DNA of 64,000 nucleotides, taken from Pedobacter jeongneungensis. Lineage in GTDB: Bacteria > Bacteroidota > Bacteroidia > Sphingobacteriales > Sphingobacteriaceae. Shown one piece after another: positions 8,911 to 17,830 of this stretch. The notes below the pieces were generated by a model that saw only the letters and a list, made by a program, of their open reading frames with translations, did not search any database and was not told the origin of the DNA. The stretch is from contig NZ_AYMG01000014.1 of assembly GCF_000633455.1 (NCBI RefSeq), positions 1 through 64,000 of the forward strand, written 5' to 3'. Every line of letters begins with the position of its first letter. Positions within the stretch are counted from its first letter, which is position 1. The position numbers and the translations under genes were made by a program.

Positions 8911-9348
8911 TTAGCACGAAATTTTTTCTACCCTGTTCTGGTGGCGGCCGCCCTCAAAATCTGTAGTTAAAAAAGTAGTGGTAATTTCTTTAGCCAGTTC
9001 TTCTGAAACAAATCTTGCCGGAATGCACAAGACATTTGCATTGTTGTGTTTGCGTACCAAAGAAGCAACTTCATTTTCCCAACATAAACCAGCTCTGATG
9101 TGCTGATGTTTATTGGCCGTAATAGCTACTCCGTTTGCCGAGCCACAAAGTAAGATGCCGTAGGTAAATTCTCCATTTTCTACTGCTGCCGCAACCGGAT
9201 GAGCAAAGTCTGGATAATCTACAGAGCTTTCAGAATAGGTTCCAAAATCTTTTACTTCGTAATCCTGTAAAAAATCTTTTAATATTTCTTTGTATTCAAA
9301 CCCGGCGTGATCCGCTCCAATAGCAATTTTAATTTTTGTATCAGACAT
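8911..9348 (-). CDS. rpiB: Ribose-5-phosphate isomerase B
   Basis: A 145-residue RpiB interconverting ribose-5-phosphate and ribulose-5-phosphate in the pentose phosphate pathway. The motif GADHAGFEYK is at the N-terminus, the catalytic cysteine is in GILLCGSANGVAITANK, and GGRHQNRVEKI is near the C-terminus. The ATG at 9348 (MSDTKIK) is preferred over the TTG two codons upstream, because that TTG lies inside a -7-like box (9352-9359). Cytosolic. The neighbours tatC and the M28 gene are on the same strand but functionally unrelated. Confidence 0.92.
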   Translation of the reverse strand: MSDTKIKIAIGADHAGFEYKEILKDFLQDYEVKDFGTYSESSVDYPDFAHPVAAAVENGEFTYGILLCGSANGVAITANKHQHIRAGLCWENEVASLVRKHNNANVLCIPARFVSEELAKEITTTFLTTDFEGGRHQNRVEKISC

Positions 9349-9351
9349 TGT

Positions 9352-9359
9352 CAAATTTA
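9352..9359 (-). promoter_or_regulatory. Predicted -7 box touching the rpiB start
   Basis: TAAATTTG on the minus strand matches TAnnTTTG and ends only 4 bases before the ATG at 9348. If used, the transcript would start at or beside the start codon (leaderless). Confidence 0.4.
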
Positions 9360-9393
9360 TAGAGAATTATGAAATCCGTTCGTAATGTTTTTG

Positions 9394-10275
9394 TTAGTTA
9401 GCATAGAAAGCTGCCTCGGCTTTTTTCTTCTTCTTTTCAATGTAGGCCGAAACAAAAATACTTAACTCATAAAGTAAGAATAATGGTGTAGCTACAATCA
9501 ACATCGTCATAATATCAGGTGTTGGGGTAACAATAGCGGCAATAATTAAGATAATTACAGCTGCGTACCTTCTGCTTGATCTCATTAGTTTCGGGGTCAT
9601 TAATCCCAGTTTTGACAGGATGAAAATAATAACGGGGAGTTCGAAAATAATACCTGTACCTAAAGTTAAGGTAGCAACAGATGAAAGGTAAGAATCAACA
9701 GTGAATGTGTTTTTGATTTCGGCACTTACGGTATAACCAGTTAAAAAATTAACTGATAACGGACATACTACAAAATACCCAAAAAAGATACCGATAATGA
9801 AAAGTATAGAGGCAAAGAATACAAAACCACTAGCCGATTTACGTTCGTTCTCGTGTAGTGCTGGTTTAATAAAACGCCAGATTTCCCACAATAGATAAGG
9901 AAAGCCAACCACAATACCACACATTACACAAACGTTTAGCTGGAGATTAAACTGGCCGGCCATTTCGGTGTTGATAATTTCGCCGTTAATTTTGGTAATA
10001 CACATATCCTTACCCAATGATGGGAAATGTTCAACCAATTTACACATCATGCGATAAGTCCAGAAATCTGGCTTTTTCGGCCCGAAGATTATTTTATCAA
10101 GGATCTCTTCATTGAAGTAAAAAGCGATACCCGTAAAAACGGCAACTGCAATTACGGCTCTGATTAAATGTTTGCGGAGAACATCCAGGTGATCAAAAAA
10201 AGACATTTCTGCCTCTAATGTGGTGCTCTTTTGCCCGATAGCTTTTGTAAGTAGATTTTTTTTAGTGTCGCTCAT
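9394..10275 (-). CDS. tatC: Twin-arginine translocase subunit TatC
   Basis: A 293-residue inner-membrane protein with the TatC signature MSFFDHLDVLRKHLIR (about 24-39) and six hydrophobic segments. TatC recognises twin-arginine signal peptides and, with TatA, exports folded proteins. A long periplasmic loop between the first two segments (about 60-130) carries KDMCITKING and is larger than in E. coli, as is usual in Bacteroidota. The C-terminus is lysine-rich (EKKKKKAE). TatA is not in this window. A strong terminator-like hairpin (10287-10318) lies 12 bases before its ATG, so its expression probably depends on read-through or on RNA structure at the start. Confidence 0.92.
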   Translation of the reverse strand: MSDTKKNLLTKAIGQKSTTLEAEMSFFDHLDVLRKHLIRAVIAVAVFTGIAFYFNEEILDKIIFGPKKPDFWTYRMMCKLVEHFPSLGKDMCITKINGEIINTEMAGQFNLQLNVCVMCGIVVGFPYLLWEIWRFIKPALHENERKSASGFVFFASILFIIGIFFGYFVVCPLSVNFLTGYTVSAEIKNTFTVDSYLSSVATLTLGTGIIFELPVIIFILSKLGLMTPKLMRSSRRYAAVIILIIAAIVTPTPDIMTMLIVATPLFLLYELSIFVSAYIEKKKKKAEAAFYAN

Positions 10276-10286
10276 GTTGAAAACAA

Positions 10287-10318
10287 AAATACCATTCTAT
10301 TTGAATAGAATGGTATTT
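10287..10318 (-). terminator. Perfect 15-bp hairpin between the LVIVD gene and tatC
   Basis: AAATACCATTCTATT (10287-10301) pairs perfectly with 10304-10318 around a two-base loop. On the minus strand it is followed by TTTTTGTTTT, so it reads as a terminator for the LVIVD-repeat gene. It ends 11-12 bases before the tatC ATG. Confidence 0.75.
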
Positions 10319-10394
10319 ACGTGTTAAATATAGAAATAGTTTATATTATAATGAGAAATGATTATAAAAATTGAACACAGCCACAGCAGTTGTT

Positions 10395-11597
10395 TTAAAG
10401 TTGCACCTTAATTACGCTCATTTGCATTAAATTAGCTGCATTGTTGTAATTAAATTGATATACACCATCGTCTCCTGTAACGATTAAAGATTTAGGCCCG
10501 GCAATCACATCAAAACTTTTGATCGTATTTAAATGCTGCAACATGTTGTCGCCTATTTTGGTCTTATTTGCGATATTAAAGCTTTTTATTCCATAACTGC
10601 CTTCGCATAGAAATAAATTATCACCACTGGTGCTCAGGCCGTGTGGGTTTTGCATGGTATAAACTGCAATCTGTTTCGGGTTACTTGGGTCTTCTATATC
10701 TACAACTTCCAGTTGATTGTTTGCTTGCCTGCACATATTGCCCGTACGCAAGGTAACATAAGCATACTTTCCCTGAACAACAACGGGGTCACAGGCAAAA
10801 ATATGGCTGTAAGTAGATAGTCGTACAGGATTGGCCGGATCGGTAGTGCTAAAAATATGCATACCCCTATTGGTACCGATAAATAATTTGTTTTCGTATG
10901 GGAAAATAGTTTCAACACCCCAGTCTAAATTAATGGCCTTCAAAAAAGTTGGGTTTGATGCTGTCTTAACATCAAACAGGCTTAAATTATTCATACCAAC
11001 AGTATAGAGGTAATCGTTCATTAATGTAAATCTGGCCATTGAGCCACCTTGTCCAGACGAACCTCCTTGCGATGCGTTGCTGATATAAGCAGCATCATAA
11101 AACATCCCTTTTTTGTAAGTTTGTTTCTTAACCAAGGTGTCTTTATAAGTGTAAAGATATTTTTCTGCACCTGCTGAATATAATTGATTGAAAACATCAG
11201 TTACTCTTTTAACCTGTTTGATATCATTCATATTTGAAAGATCAAAAGCCAGTAAATCAATAAAATTGTCGGCGTAAAGGATGTTATTGTGAACCGCTAA
11301 ATCCACGTTTCCCGGAATTTGCAGAAAACCCACATTTACAGGAGCACTCGGATTAGCATTATTATAGATATGAATACCTTCGTTAGGTTCGTTAATGAAG
11401 AGGTAATCGTTGTAAATGTATATCTTCCCAGTTCTTTTGGCTTGAACAGCCTTAGTCATTCCTACAGGTAAAGCCCTCATTTCTTTAACAGAAATCATTT
11501 TTACAATCTGTATCCTTTCGTACTCATCTTTTTTACAGCTGGTAAATACTGCGAAAACAAGTAGAAAGAATAATGCGTTAATTAGATTTTTTTTCAT
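10395..11597 (-). CDS. LVIVD-repeat outer-surface lipoprotein
   Basis: A 400-residue lipoprotein with lipobox FTSC at residues 17-20. The rest is beta-rich and carries repeats of about 40 residues built around short strands such as LFINEPNEGIHIYN, LLAFDLSN, LSLFDVKTAS, MHIFSTTDPANP and LEVVDIEDPSNP, the LVIVD pattern expected to fold as a beta-propeller. Family members are of unknown function and are common in Bacteroidota. Likely anchored in the outer membrane or the outer leaflet of the inner membrane. A -7 box precedes it and a perfect hairpin follows. No enzyme motif was seen. Confidence 0.8.
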   Translation of the reverse strand: MKKNLINALFFLLVFAVFTSCKKDEYERIQIVKMISVKEMRALPVGMTKAVQAKRTGKIYIYNDYLFINEPNEGIHIYNNANPSAPVNVGFLQIPGNVDLAVHNNILYADNFIDLLAFDLSNMNDIKQVKRVTDVFNQLYSAGAEKYLYTYKDTLVKKQTYKKGMFYDAAYISNASQGGSSGQGGSMARFTLMNDYLYTVGMNNLSLFDVKTASNPTFLKAINLDWGVETIFPYENKLFIGTNRGMHIFSTTDPANPVRLSTYSHIFACDPVVVQGKYAYVTLRTGNMCRQANNQLEVVDIEDPSNPKQIAVYTMQNPHGLSTSGDNLFLCEGSYGIKSFNIANKTKIGDNMLQHLNTIKSFDVIAGPKSLIVTGDDGVYQFNYNNAANLMQMSVIKVQL

Positions 11598-11616
11598 AAT
11601 TCGAGTGTTTCTTTAT

Positions 11617-11624
11617 CAAACGTA
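11617..11624 (-). promoter_or_regulatory. Predicted -7 box of the LVIVD lipoprotein gene
   Basis: TACGTTTG on the minus strand matches TAnnTTTG, 20 bases before the ATG at 11597. Confidence 0.4.
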
Positions 11625-11710
11625 AAAAATTAATTAAACGCTACAGTATTGGACTTAAATATTAATTATCAGTTATTTATCTAATAACTTGATTGAAATC
11701 TGGAACAATA

Positions 11711-11743
11711 AAAAAGGCTGTCCAAATATTTTGAACAGCCTTT
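11711..11743 (-). terminator. Rho-independent terminator after accC
   Basis: AAAGGCTGTTCAAA (minus strand of 11730-11743) pairs with 11713-11726 with one G-U, followed by TTTTTTAT. It closes the DUF177-rpmF-plsX-fabH-accB-accC run. Confidence 0.9.
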
Positions 11744-11768
11744 GTATGGTTATACGTAAAAAACGTGT

Positions 11769-13112
11769 TTATCCTTCTACAAATTCAAAAGTTTCCATAA
11801 ATTTCGTAGTGAAATTTCCTGCCCTGAAGTTAGGGTCTTTCATCAACTGTAAATGGAAAGGAATGGTAGTTTTAATCCCTTCGATCACGAATTCACTCAA
11901 AGCACGCTCCATGGTACAGATGGCTTCTTCGCGGGTTTGCGCTACGCAGATTAATTTTGCAATCATCGAATCGTAGTTAGAAGGAATTGAATACCCTGCA
12001 TACACGTGGGTATCAACACGCACACCGTGTCCGCCTGGAGAATGGAAATTAGTAATTCTGCCTGGAGAAGGACGGAAGTTGTTTGCAGGATCTTCTGCAT
12101 TGATACGACATTCAATGGCGTGCATTTCAGGCGTATAATTTTTGCCTGAAATCGGGATTCCGGCAGCAACTTTAATCTGTTCTTTAATTAAATCGAAGTT
12201 GATTACTTCTTCAGTAACCGGATGCTCTACCTGGATACGGGTGTTCATTTCCATAAAATAGAAGTTGCGGTGTTTATCAACCAAAAATTCGATTGTACCT
12301 GCACCTTCGTAGTTTACAGCCATTGCACCTTTAATCGCAGCTTCGCCCATTCTTTCGCGGAGTTCTTCAGTCATAAACGGAGAAGGAGATTCTTCTACCA
12401 ATTTCTGGTGACGGCGTTGAATAGAACAATCGCGTTCTGATAAGTGACAAGCTTTACCAAACTGATCTCCGATGATCTGGATTTCAATGTGGCGTGGATC
12501 TTCGATATATTTTTCTAAATATAAACCATCGTTACCAAATGCTGCGCCAGATTCCTGACGGGCGCTATCCCATGCATTTTCGAAATCTTCATCTTTCCAT
12601 ACCACACGCATCCCACGGCCACCACCACCGGCAGTTGCTTTTAAAATAACAGGATAACCCATTTCATTGGCAATTGCAATACCTTCTTTAACGCTGGTAA
12701 GCAAACCTTCCGATCCCGGGATGGTTGGAACACCCGCAATTTTCATGGTTTCTTTTGCAGAGGCTTTATCGCCCATGCCATTGATCTGCTCAGGAGTTGC
12801 ACCAATAAATTTGATGTTATACTCACGGCAAATGTTAGAAAACTTAGCATTTTCTGATAAGAAACCGTAACCTGGGTGAATGGCATCGGCATTTGTTAAT
12901 TCTGCTGCCGAAATGATATTCGGGATATTTAAATAAGAATCTTTACTAGGTGGGGGGCCAATACAAACAGCCTCATCAGCAAAACGTACGTGTAAACTCT
13001 CACGATCTGCGGTAGAGTAAACAGCAACAGTTTTGATGCCCATTTCCTTACAGGTACGGATAATACGCAAAGCGATTTCACCCCTGTTGGCAATTAGTAT
13101 TTTTTTAAACAT
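11769..13112 (-). CDS. accC: Biotin carboxylase subunit of acetyl-CoA carboxylase
   Basis: A 447-residue ATP-grasp enzyme that carboxylates biotin on AccB, the first step of malonyl-CoA formation. The N-terminal domain starts [15 protein letters not shown], the glycine-rich loop [12 protein letters not shown] is at about 160-171, and [15 protein letters not shown] holds metal- and biotin-site residues at about 287-301. The C-terminal biotin-carboxylase domain contains ECRINAEDP. The length matches the family. It is the last gene of the lipid run, 218 bp after accB. The carboxyltransferase subunits are elsewhere. It ends at the hairpin 11711-11743. Confidence 0.95.
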   Translation of the reverse strand: MFKKILIANRGEIALRIIRTCKEMGIKTVAVYSTADRESLHVRFADEAVCIGPPPSKDSYLNIPNIISAAELTNADAIHPGYGFLSENAKFSNICREYNIKFIGATPEQINGMGDKASAKETMKIAGVPTIPGSEGLLTSVKEGIAIANEMGYPVILKATAGGGGRGMRVVWKDEDFENAWDSARQESGAAFGNDGLYLEKYIEDPRHIEIQIIGDQFGKACHLSERDCSIQRRHQKLVEESPSPFMTEELRERMGEAAIKGAMAVNYEGAGTIEFLVDKHRNFYFMEMNTRIQVEHPVTEEVINFDLIKEQIKVAAGIPISGKNYTPEMHAIECRINAEDPANNFRPSPGRITNFHSPGGHGVRVDTHVYAGYSIPSNYDSMIAKLICVAQTREEAICTMERALSEFVIEGIKTTIPFHLQLMKDPNFRAGNFTTKFMETFEFVEG

Positions 13113-13203
13113 AATTTTTTAATTGATGATTGCACCAATGATATAATTACACTGATCATTTGCGTAATGTAAACCGATATAATCAAATTTTAAATTAAAT
13201 GCC

Positions 13204-13306
13204 ATGGTTCGTGTCGCCACGAACCATTTATATTTTTTCAGTTTGCTAAATGCAAAACTGAAGATCATCATAATTTTACGGTATTTCGGTCAGTGAGGAC
13301 ACAGAC
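13204..13306. repeat. Palindromes in the accB-accC gap
   Basis: ATGGTTCGTG (13204-13213) pairs with CACGAACCAT (13218-13227) around TCGC, and TCGGTC near 13284 pairs with GACCGA near 13305. There is no T run, so these are intergenic repeats or RNA-stability hairpins rather than terminators; the operon continues into accC. Confidence 0.5.
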
Positions 13307-13329
13307 CGAGGCGTAAGGTGACGTTACGA

Positions 13330-13806
13330 TTAAATAGGTTCTACTAAAAATAACGGTTGATCGTACTCTACTGGTGATGCATTATCTACCAAAATTTTAA
13401 CGATACGACCAGAAACTTCACTTTCGATTTCGTTGAAAAGTTTCATCGCTTCAATAATACAAACTACTTTACCTGCACTGATCTCGTCGCCAACATTAAC
13501 AAACATTGGTTTATCCGGACTAGCTGAGCGGTAGAAAGTACCGATCATAGGCGATTTAATTGTCAGGTATTTCGAAGTGTCTTCTGCGGCAGGTACAGCA
13601 GGTGTCGCTGCAACCGGAGCAGTAGGAGCTGTAGCAACTGGTGCAGCAGCCTGTACAAGCGGAGCTTGTGGTACGGTAGCATGCACAACTGTTGGTGCTT
13701 GGTTTGTTTTGATCGTGATTTTGAAGTTTTCCTGCTCAATAGCAACTTCATTTACTCCAGAACGAGAAACAAATTTAATCAGTTCCTGTATTTGTTTGAT
13801 ATCCAT
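13330..13806 (-). CDS. accB: Biotin carboxyl carrier protein of acetyl-CoA carboxylase
   Basis: A 158-residue AccB. Residues 1-36 form the N-terminal helical part ([17 protein letters not shown]), 37-76 are a mobile Ala/Pro/Val linker, and 78-158 are the biotinyl domain with EAMKLFNE, where Lys122 carries biotin. The biotin is carboxylated by AccC and donates CO2 to acetyl-CoA. Order fabH - accB - accC on the minus strand is typical of Bacteroidota and many other bacteria. The Ala-rich linker produces a long but meaningless open frame on the opposite strand. Cytosolic. The ATG start is supported by the family N-terminus. Confidence 0.95.
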   Translation of the reverse strand: MDIKQIQELIKFVSRSGVNEVAIEQENFKITIKTNQAPTVVHATVPQAPLVQAAAPVATAPTAPVAATPAVPAAEDTSKYLTIKSPMIGTFYRSASPDKPMFVNVGDEISAGKVVCIIEAMKLFNEIESEVSGRIVKILVDNASPVEYDQPLFLVEPI

Positions 13807-13896
13807 TTTTTAGGCTAGTTATGTAAAAAATAGTGTTTATTGAATTAACTAAGTTATACTTTTTTTGTTTTATTTTTTTTCGGGCGATACTATTAC

Positions 13897-13926
13897 ATCG
13901 GACTCCGGACTAAAGGCTTCTGACTA
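13897..13926. repeat. AGTC-word repeat touching the fabH stop
   Basis: On the minus strand the fabH stop TAG runs into TCAGAAGCCTTTAGTCCGGAGTCC. The same words occur at the stops of lutB (5005-5038) and the VWA gene (42445-42478). Confidence 0.55.
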
Positions 13927-14922
13927 TTTTGTGTCGTATGCCCATTTAAGGTATATAGAACCCCAGGTGAAACCGCCACCAAAGGCAGCTAAAACGATGT
14001 TATCGCCTTTTTTCAGTCTGCTTTCCCACTCCCATAAACATAATGGAATGGTTCCGTTGGTTGTATTTCCGTAACGTTCGATGTTAATCATTACTTTATC
14101 GGTGGTAACACCCATGCGGTTTGCAGTAGCATCGATAATGCGTTTGTTGGCTTGGTGAGGTACTAACCAGGCAACATCATCAGCGGTTAAGCTGTTACGT
14201 TCCATAATTTCTGCAGCAACATCGGCCATATTGGTTACGGCAAATTTAAATACCGTTGGTCCTTCCTGGTGTGCAAAATGCTCTCTTGCATCAACCGTTT
14301 CGTGTGTAGCTGGTTTAACAGAACCACCGGCTTTCATACCCAAAAAGTCTCTTCCGGCACCATCTGTTCTTAATATAGAATCCTGAATGCCTAAGCCTTC
14401 TTCATTTGGTTCTAATAAAGCACAGCCACAGCCATCGCCAAAAATGATGCAGGTGGTACGGTCTTCGTAATTGATAATTGATGACATTTTATCGCCCCCA
14501 ACTACTAAAACTTTTTTATGTCTACCTGATTCGATGAATGATGCACCGGTAGCAAGACCGAAAATAAAGCCAGAGCATGCAGCTTGTAAATCGTAACCCC
14601 ATGCATTTTTAGCTCCAATTTTATCAGCTAAAACGTTTGCTGTAGCAGGGAAAGTAAAATCTGGAGTAGTGGTGCAAAAGATAATCAGTTCAATTTCCTT
14701 TGCATCAATTCCCCTCTTTTTAAGTAAACCATTTACAGCATGAACCGCCATATCGGATGTACCTAAACCTTCTCCCTTTAAAATTCTACGTTCTTTAATT
14801 CCCGTTCTGCTGGTAATCCATTCATCCGAAGTGTCAACAATGGTTTCTAACTCTGCGTTTGTAAGCACATAGTCGGGAACGTAACCATTTACTGCTGTAA
14901 TAGCAGCGTGAATTTTACTCAT
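13924..14922 (-). CDS. fabH: 3-oxoacyl-ACP synthase III (FabH)
   Basis: A 332-residue KAS III that condenses acetyl-CoA (or a branched starter) with malonyl-ACP to begin fatty-acid synthesis. The catalytic Cys116 is in [10 protein letters not shown], His in VPHQANKR (about 252) and Asn in YGNTTNGT (about 282). [14 protein letters not shown] is the family N-terminal signature. Starter choice (straight or branched) cannot be read from sequence. It lies 18 bp after plsX and just before accB, within the conserved lipid run. A second, more divergent KAS III is at 23488-24534. Confidence 0.94.
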   Translation of the reverse strand: MSKIHAAITAVNGYVPDYVLTNAELETIVDTSDEWITSRTGIKERRILKGEGLGTSDMAVHAVNGLLKKRGIDAKEIELIIFCTTTPDFTFPATANVLADKIGAKNAWGYDLQAACSGFIFGLATGASFIESGRHKKVLVVGGDKMSSIINYEDRTTCIIFGDGCGCALLEPNEEGLGIQDSILRTDGAGRDFLGMKAGGSVKPATHETVDAREHFAHQEGPTVFKFAVTNMADVAAEIMERNSLTADDVAWLVPHQANKRIIDATANRMGVTTDKVMINIERYGNTTNGTIPLCLWEWESRLKKGDNIVLAAFGGGFTWGSIYLKWAYDTK

Positions 14923-14940
14923 TTTAAGAATTTTAATAAA

Positions 14941-15879
14941 TTATTTAAATGCCATTCTAATTTTTTCTACCAATCCGGTGGTAATCATTTCCCTGGATTG
15001 GAGAACCATATTTTTAACAGCTAGCGGACTGGAAATTCCGTGTCCGATAACAACTGGAGCGTTAACACCTAAAACCGGACTTCCACCGTACTGTTCATAG
15101 TTAAAACGATCGAAGAACTCATCTTTAAGTCCTTTTTTGATGGTAAGCACGTAAAACGATTCTGCTAATTTAAGCATTACATTTCCAGTAAAGCCATCGC
15201 AAACAATTACATCCGCTTTTTCATTAAACAAATCCCTTCCTTCAACATTACCCACAAAGTTGAACAGATTGGTTTCTTTCATTAACGGAAAAGTGGCCAT
15301 GCTAAGCATGTTTCCTTTTTCATCTTCTTCACCAATGTTCATTAAGGCTACTTTCGGATCGTTAATCTGCAAAAGGTTTTCTGCATATAAACTACCTAAA
15401 ACACCAAATTGTAATAAAATATCAGGTTTACAGTCGGCATTCGCACCTACATCTAACAGTAAACCGGTACCGCCTTTAATTTTTGGAAGAATTGTACATA
15501 AACAAGGGCGGATAATGCCCGGGATGGTTTTAACGCTAAATACAGCGCCAACCAACATGGCTCCAGAGTTACCTGCACTTGCAAAAGAATCGAGTTTACC
15601 TTCTTTTAAAAGGTTAAAACCAACTGCTATGCTCGAATTCGGTTTCTGAACGATTGCTTTGGTGGGATGTTCGCCCATACCAATTACTTCATCAGTATGA
15701 ACGTATTCAAAATGATCTGGATTAAAACCTTCTTCTGCAAGGATGGGTTTAATCTGTTCGGTATCGCCAATAAGAACTAAATGCTCTTCGGCGTTAAGCG
15801 ATTGATGAGCAGCTATTGCTCCCAAAACAATTGCTTTGGGAGCATAGTCTCCGCCCATTATGTCGAGGCCTATTTTCAT
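14941..15879 (-). CDS. plsX: Phosphate acyltransferase PlsX
   Basis: A 312-residue PlsX that makes acyl-phosphate from acyl-ACP, the substrate of PlsY for lysophosphatidic acid synthesis. The N-terminal motif DIMGGDYAPKA (6-16) and the middle GNSGAMLVGA and DGFTGNVMLK match the family. Peripheral membrane, no signal peptide. Placed between rpmF and fabH as in many bacteria, so L32, PlsX and FabH are likely cotranscribed and their supply coordinated. The gap to rpmF (101 bp) holds a weak imperfect hairpin only. Confidence 0.94.
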   Translation of the reverse strand: MKIGLDIMGGDYAPKAIVLGAIAAHQSLNAEEHLVLIGDTEQIKPILAEEGFNPDHFEYVHTDEVIGMGEHPTKAIVQKPNSSIAVGFNLLKEGKLDSFASAGNSGAMLVGAVFSVKTIPGIIRPCLCTILPKIKGGTGLLLDVGANADCKPDILLQFGVLGSLYAENLLQINDPKVALMNIGEEDEKGNMLSMATFPLMKETNLFNFVGNVEGRDLFNEKADVIVCDGFTGNVMLKLAESFYVLTIKKGLKDEFFDRFNYEQYGGSPVLGVNAPVVIGHGISSPLAVKNMVLQSREMITTGLVEKIRMAFK

Positions 15880-15980
15880 AGAAAAAATCTGTTTGTGTTA
15901 AGTCAGGTGTAATCCTGAATTTTTCAGTGGACTAAGGTATGACTAAAGCCGCTGAAAACACAAACAATTTTTTAAGAAAA

Positions 15981-16172
15981 TTACCCAATCTGAGTATTTT
16001 CGATAACCAGTTTGCCGTTGTAGTATAAGTTACCATCAACGTTGTAAGCACGGTGAGGTACGTGGATAGCACCTGTTGCCGAGCATGTTGCTAAAGAAGG
16101 AGTAACAGCTTTATAGTGCGTTCTTCTTTTATTTTTTCTCTGTTTCGAGATCTTCCGTTTTGGATGTGCCAT
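15981..16172 (-). CDS. rpmF: 50S ribosomal protein L32
   Basis: A 63-residue L32 beginning MAHPKRKISKQRKNKRRTH, very basic at the N-terminus. The zinc-ribbon form of L32 has four cysteines; this one keeps a single Cys (TPSLATCSATG), with the remaining ligand positions replaced, so it is the zinc-independent form seen in Bacteroidota. Its product is a structural protein of the large ribosomal subunit. It follows the DUF177 gene by 15 bp and precedes plsX, a conserved arrangement. Confidence 0.95.
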   Translation of the reverse strand: MAHPKRKISKQRKNKRRTHYKAVTPSLATCSATGAIHVPHRAYNVDGNLYYNGKLVIENTQIG

Positions 16173-16187
16173 TGCTGTATAATCTAA

Positions 16188-16718
16188 TTATTTTTTTAAC
16201 TTATTAAGGGCTTCCCAACGTGGGTCGCTTGTTTGTTCATTTTCTTCAGCCTGCTTTTGGATAGATAACTGATTTAAGCGATCAATCATTTCCTGATCAC
16301 AATCTTTACCTGCCTGTTCGCAGTTTTTGATATAAGGTACCGCTACGTTAATCATTTCGTATAAAGGGCCCGATATATCAATTTCGGTATCTTTACGGCT
16401 TAAAGAGATAATTTCTTCGTCATCGCTTTCCAGTTCATCTTCAGCAAACTTTACAATCTGCCTTTCGTAAAGGTTTACCGGGTAAGCAAATTCTGATAAA
16501 CATTTATCACAATCTAAATTTACGGTACCAATAACTTTAAATTTTAGAAGTAACATGGTCTCTTGTTTCTCAAGTTCCAGGTCTACTTTTAAATTTCCAC
16601 TTTTGATTAACGAGTACTCAAATGCATTAAAAAAGGCGTCATCAAGCTCATAATCAAACTGATGGGTTCCCAATTTTAATCCGGTAAACGGTAATGAAAA
16701 TTGTTTTAGTGGGTTCAA
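16188..16718 (-). CDS. DUF177 / YceD family protein
   Basis: A 176-residue DUF177 (YceD) protein. The family is found just before rpmF in most bacteria; plant and some bacterial members affect 23S rRNA accumulation, but the mechanism is open. The signature DCDKCLSEF (about 75-83) with two cysteines, and later EIDISGPLYEMI, are present. No ATG is available near the N-terminus; translation from TTG at 16718 gives MNPLKQFSLPF, which fits the family start, but the initiation codon is uncertain. Acidic (DELESDDEEI). First gene of the lipid run. Confidence 0.85.
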   Translation of the reverse strand: MNPLKQFSLPFTGLKLGTHQFDYELDDAFFNAFEYSLIKSGNLKVDLELEKQETMLLLKFKVIGTVNLDCDKCLSEFAYPVNLYERQIVKFAEDELESDDEEIISLSRKDTEIDISGPLYEMINVAVPYIKNCEQAGKDCDQEMIDRLNQLSIQKQAEENEQTSDPRWEALNKLKK

Positions 16719-16810
16719 AGTACTGTAAAATTTTAGCCTGCAAATGTAGGGATAAAAAAATTAGATTAAAAATGTTTTTTAAAAATTGTTGGTGTTAACT
16801 CTTGATTTTT

Positions 16811-16843
16811 AGACCTTATAGGTTTGAGAAACTTATAAGGTCT
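16811..16843. repeat. AGACCTTATAGG hairpin after the sulfurtransferase gene
   Basis: AGACCTTATAGGTTT (16811-16825) pairs with 16829-16843 with one G-U. It lies directly after the stop of the sulfurtransferase gene. The same hairpin, with a perfect stem, is at 43877-43911 after the pfkB-type gene, so it is a dispersed 3'-end element. It has no T run on either strand. Confidence 0.7.
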
Positions 16844-16852
16844 GCAGGATGG

Positions 16853-17695
16853 TTAGTTAGCTAACACCATTTCTTTATTGTTTCTGCTCCATTCGCTCCA
16901 CGAGCCTACATAAAGTTTAGGAATGGGTAAACCGGCATAATCCATAGCCAAAAGGGTATGGCAGGCCGTAATGCCCGAACCGCAGTGAACAATTACATTT
17001 TCGGGCTTCACATGTGCTAAAGCTTCTACGTATTTTTCTTTTAATATTTCAGGAGCGAGGAAAGCACCGCTTGCATCTAAATTTTCGGTATAGGGAATAT
17101 TGGCTGCACCCGGAATATGTCCGGCAATTAAATCAATCGGCTCGGTTAAACCCGCAAAGCGGTTGGCATCGCGTACATCGATTACAATATAATCGTCGGT
17201 TTTAGCTACTTTTTCTACTTCGTTAATGTTGGATAAAGGAAGCTCCCATGCTTTTACTTCATAAGGATCCACAGATTTTGGGATTTCTACTTTATCCGTA
17301 GTTGGGAAACCCGCTTTTACGGCCGCCTGGAAGCCGCCATCAATAACCTGTACTTTTTCATGCCCAATGGCTTTTAGCATCCACCAGAGTCTTGCAGCTG
17401 CATTACCGCCATTTTTATCATCATATACAATAACATGACTGTGTTTGGTAATCCCGAGTTTTTGTAATACGGTAGAAAACTGTTCAGAAGTTGGTAGAGG
17501 GTGACGTCCACCTACAGCAAAATCGCCAATATTGGCTAAATCTTCATTCACGTCTGCAAAAAGGGCTCCGGCCAAATGTTGTTCATCGTATCTGGCTTTT
17601 GAACCAGCACTGGCATCAATAATCACGATTTCATCGTCTTGATTTAACCAGGTTAATTCTTCGGGTTTTATGATTGGGGATAATTTATTTTCCAT
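16853..17695 (-). CDS. Two-domain sulfurtransferase (SseA-like)
   Basis: A 280-residue protein with two rhodanese domains, a degenerate N-terminal one (about 1-130) and a catalytic C-terminal one. The active-site loop is CGSGITA with Cys238; CGSG[V/I]TA is typical of 3-mercaptopyruvate sulfurtransferase rather than thiosulfate sulfurtransferase (CRxGx[R/T]), so mercaptopyruvate is the likelier donor. Cytosolic, no signal peptide. Tail WSEWSRNN matches the family. It stands alone between the DUF177 gene and the MFS gene, with the AGACCTTATAGG hairpin behind it. Confidence 0.88.
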   Translation of the reverse strand: MENKLSPIIKPEELTWLNQDDEIVIIDASAGSKARYDEQHLAGALFADVNEDLANIGDFAVGGRHPLPTSEQFSTVLQKLGITKHSHVIVYDDKNGGNAAARLWWMLKAIGHEKVQVIDGGFQAAVKAGFPTTDKVEIPKSVDPYEVKAWELPLSNINEVEKVAKTDDYIVIDVRDANRFAGLTEPIDLIAGHIPGAANIPYTENLDASGAFLAPEILKEKYVEALAHVKPENVIVHCGSGITACHTLLAMDYAGLPIPKLYVGSWSEWSRNNKEMVLAN

Positions 17696-17830
17696 TTTCT
17701 AATTCTGTTTATCTATAATTAAACCATACGGTACCAGTGCCGTTGGCGCTGTGATTAAGTGAATGTCAAGTCCCATGACTTAGGTTTTGGCTCAAATTTC
17801 CTGCAATATAAGAGATTTTGGAAATCAGCT

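Noticed and set aside
13577..13813. Ala/Gly-rich gene antisense to accB
   Set aside because: It mirrors the low-complexity Ala/Pro/Val linker codons of accB, with no start signal or family match.
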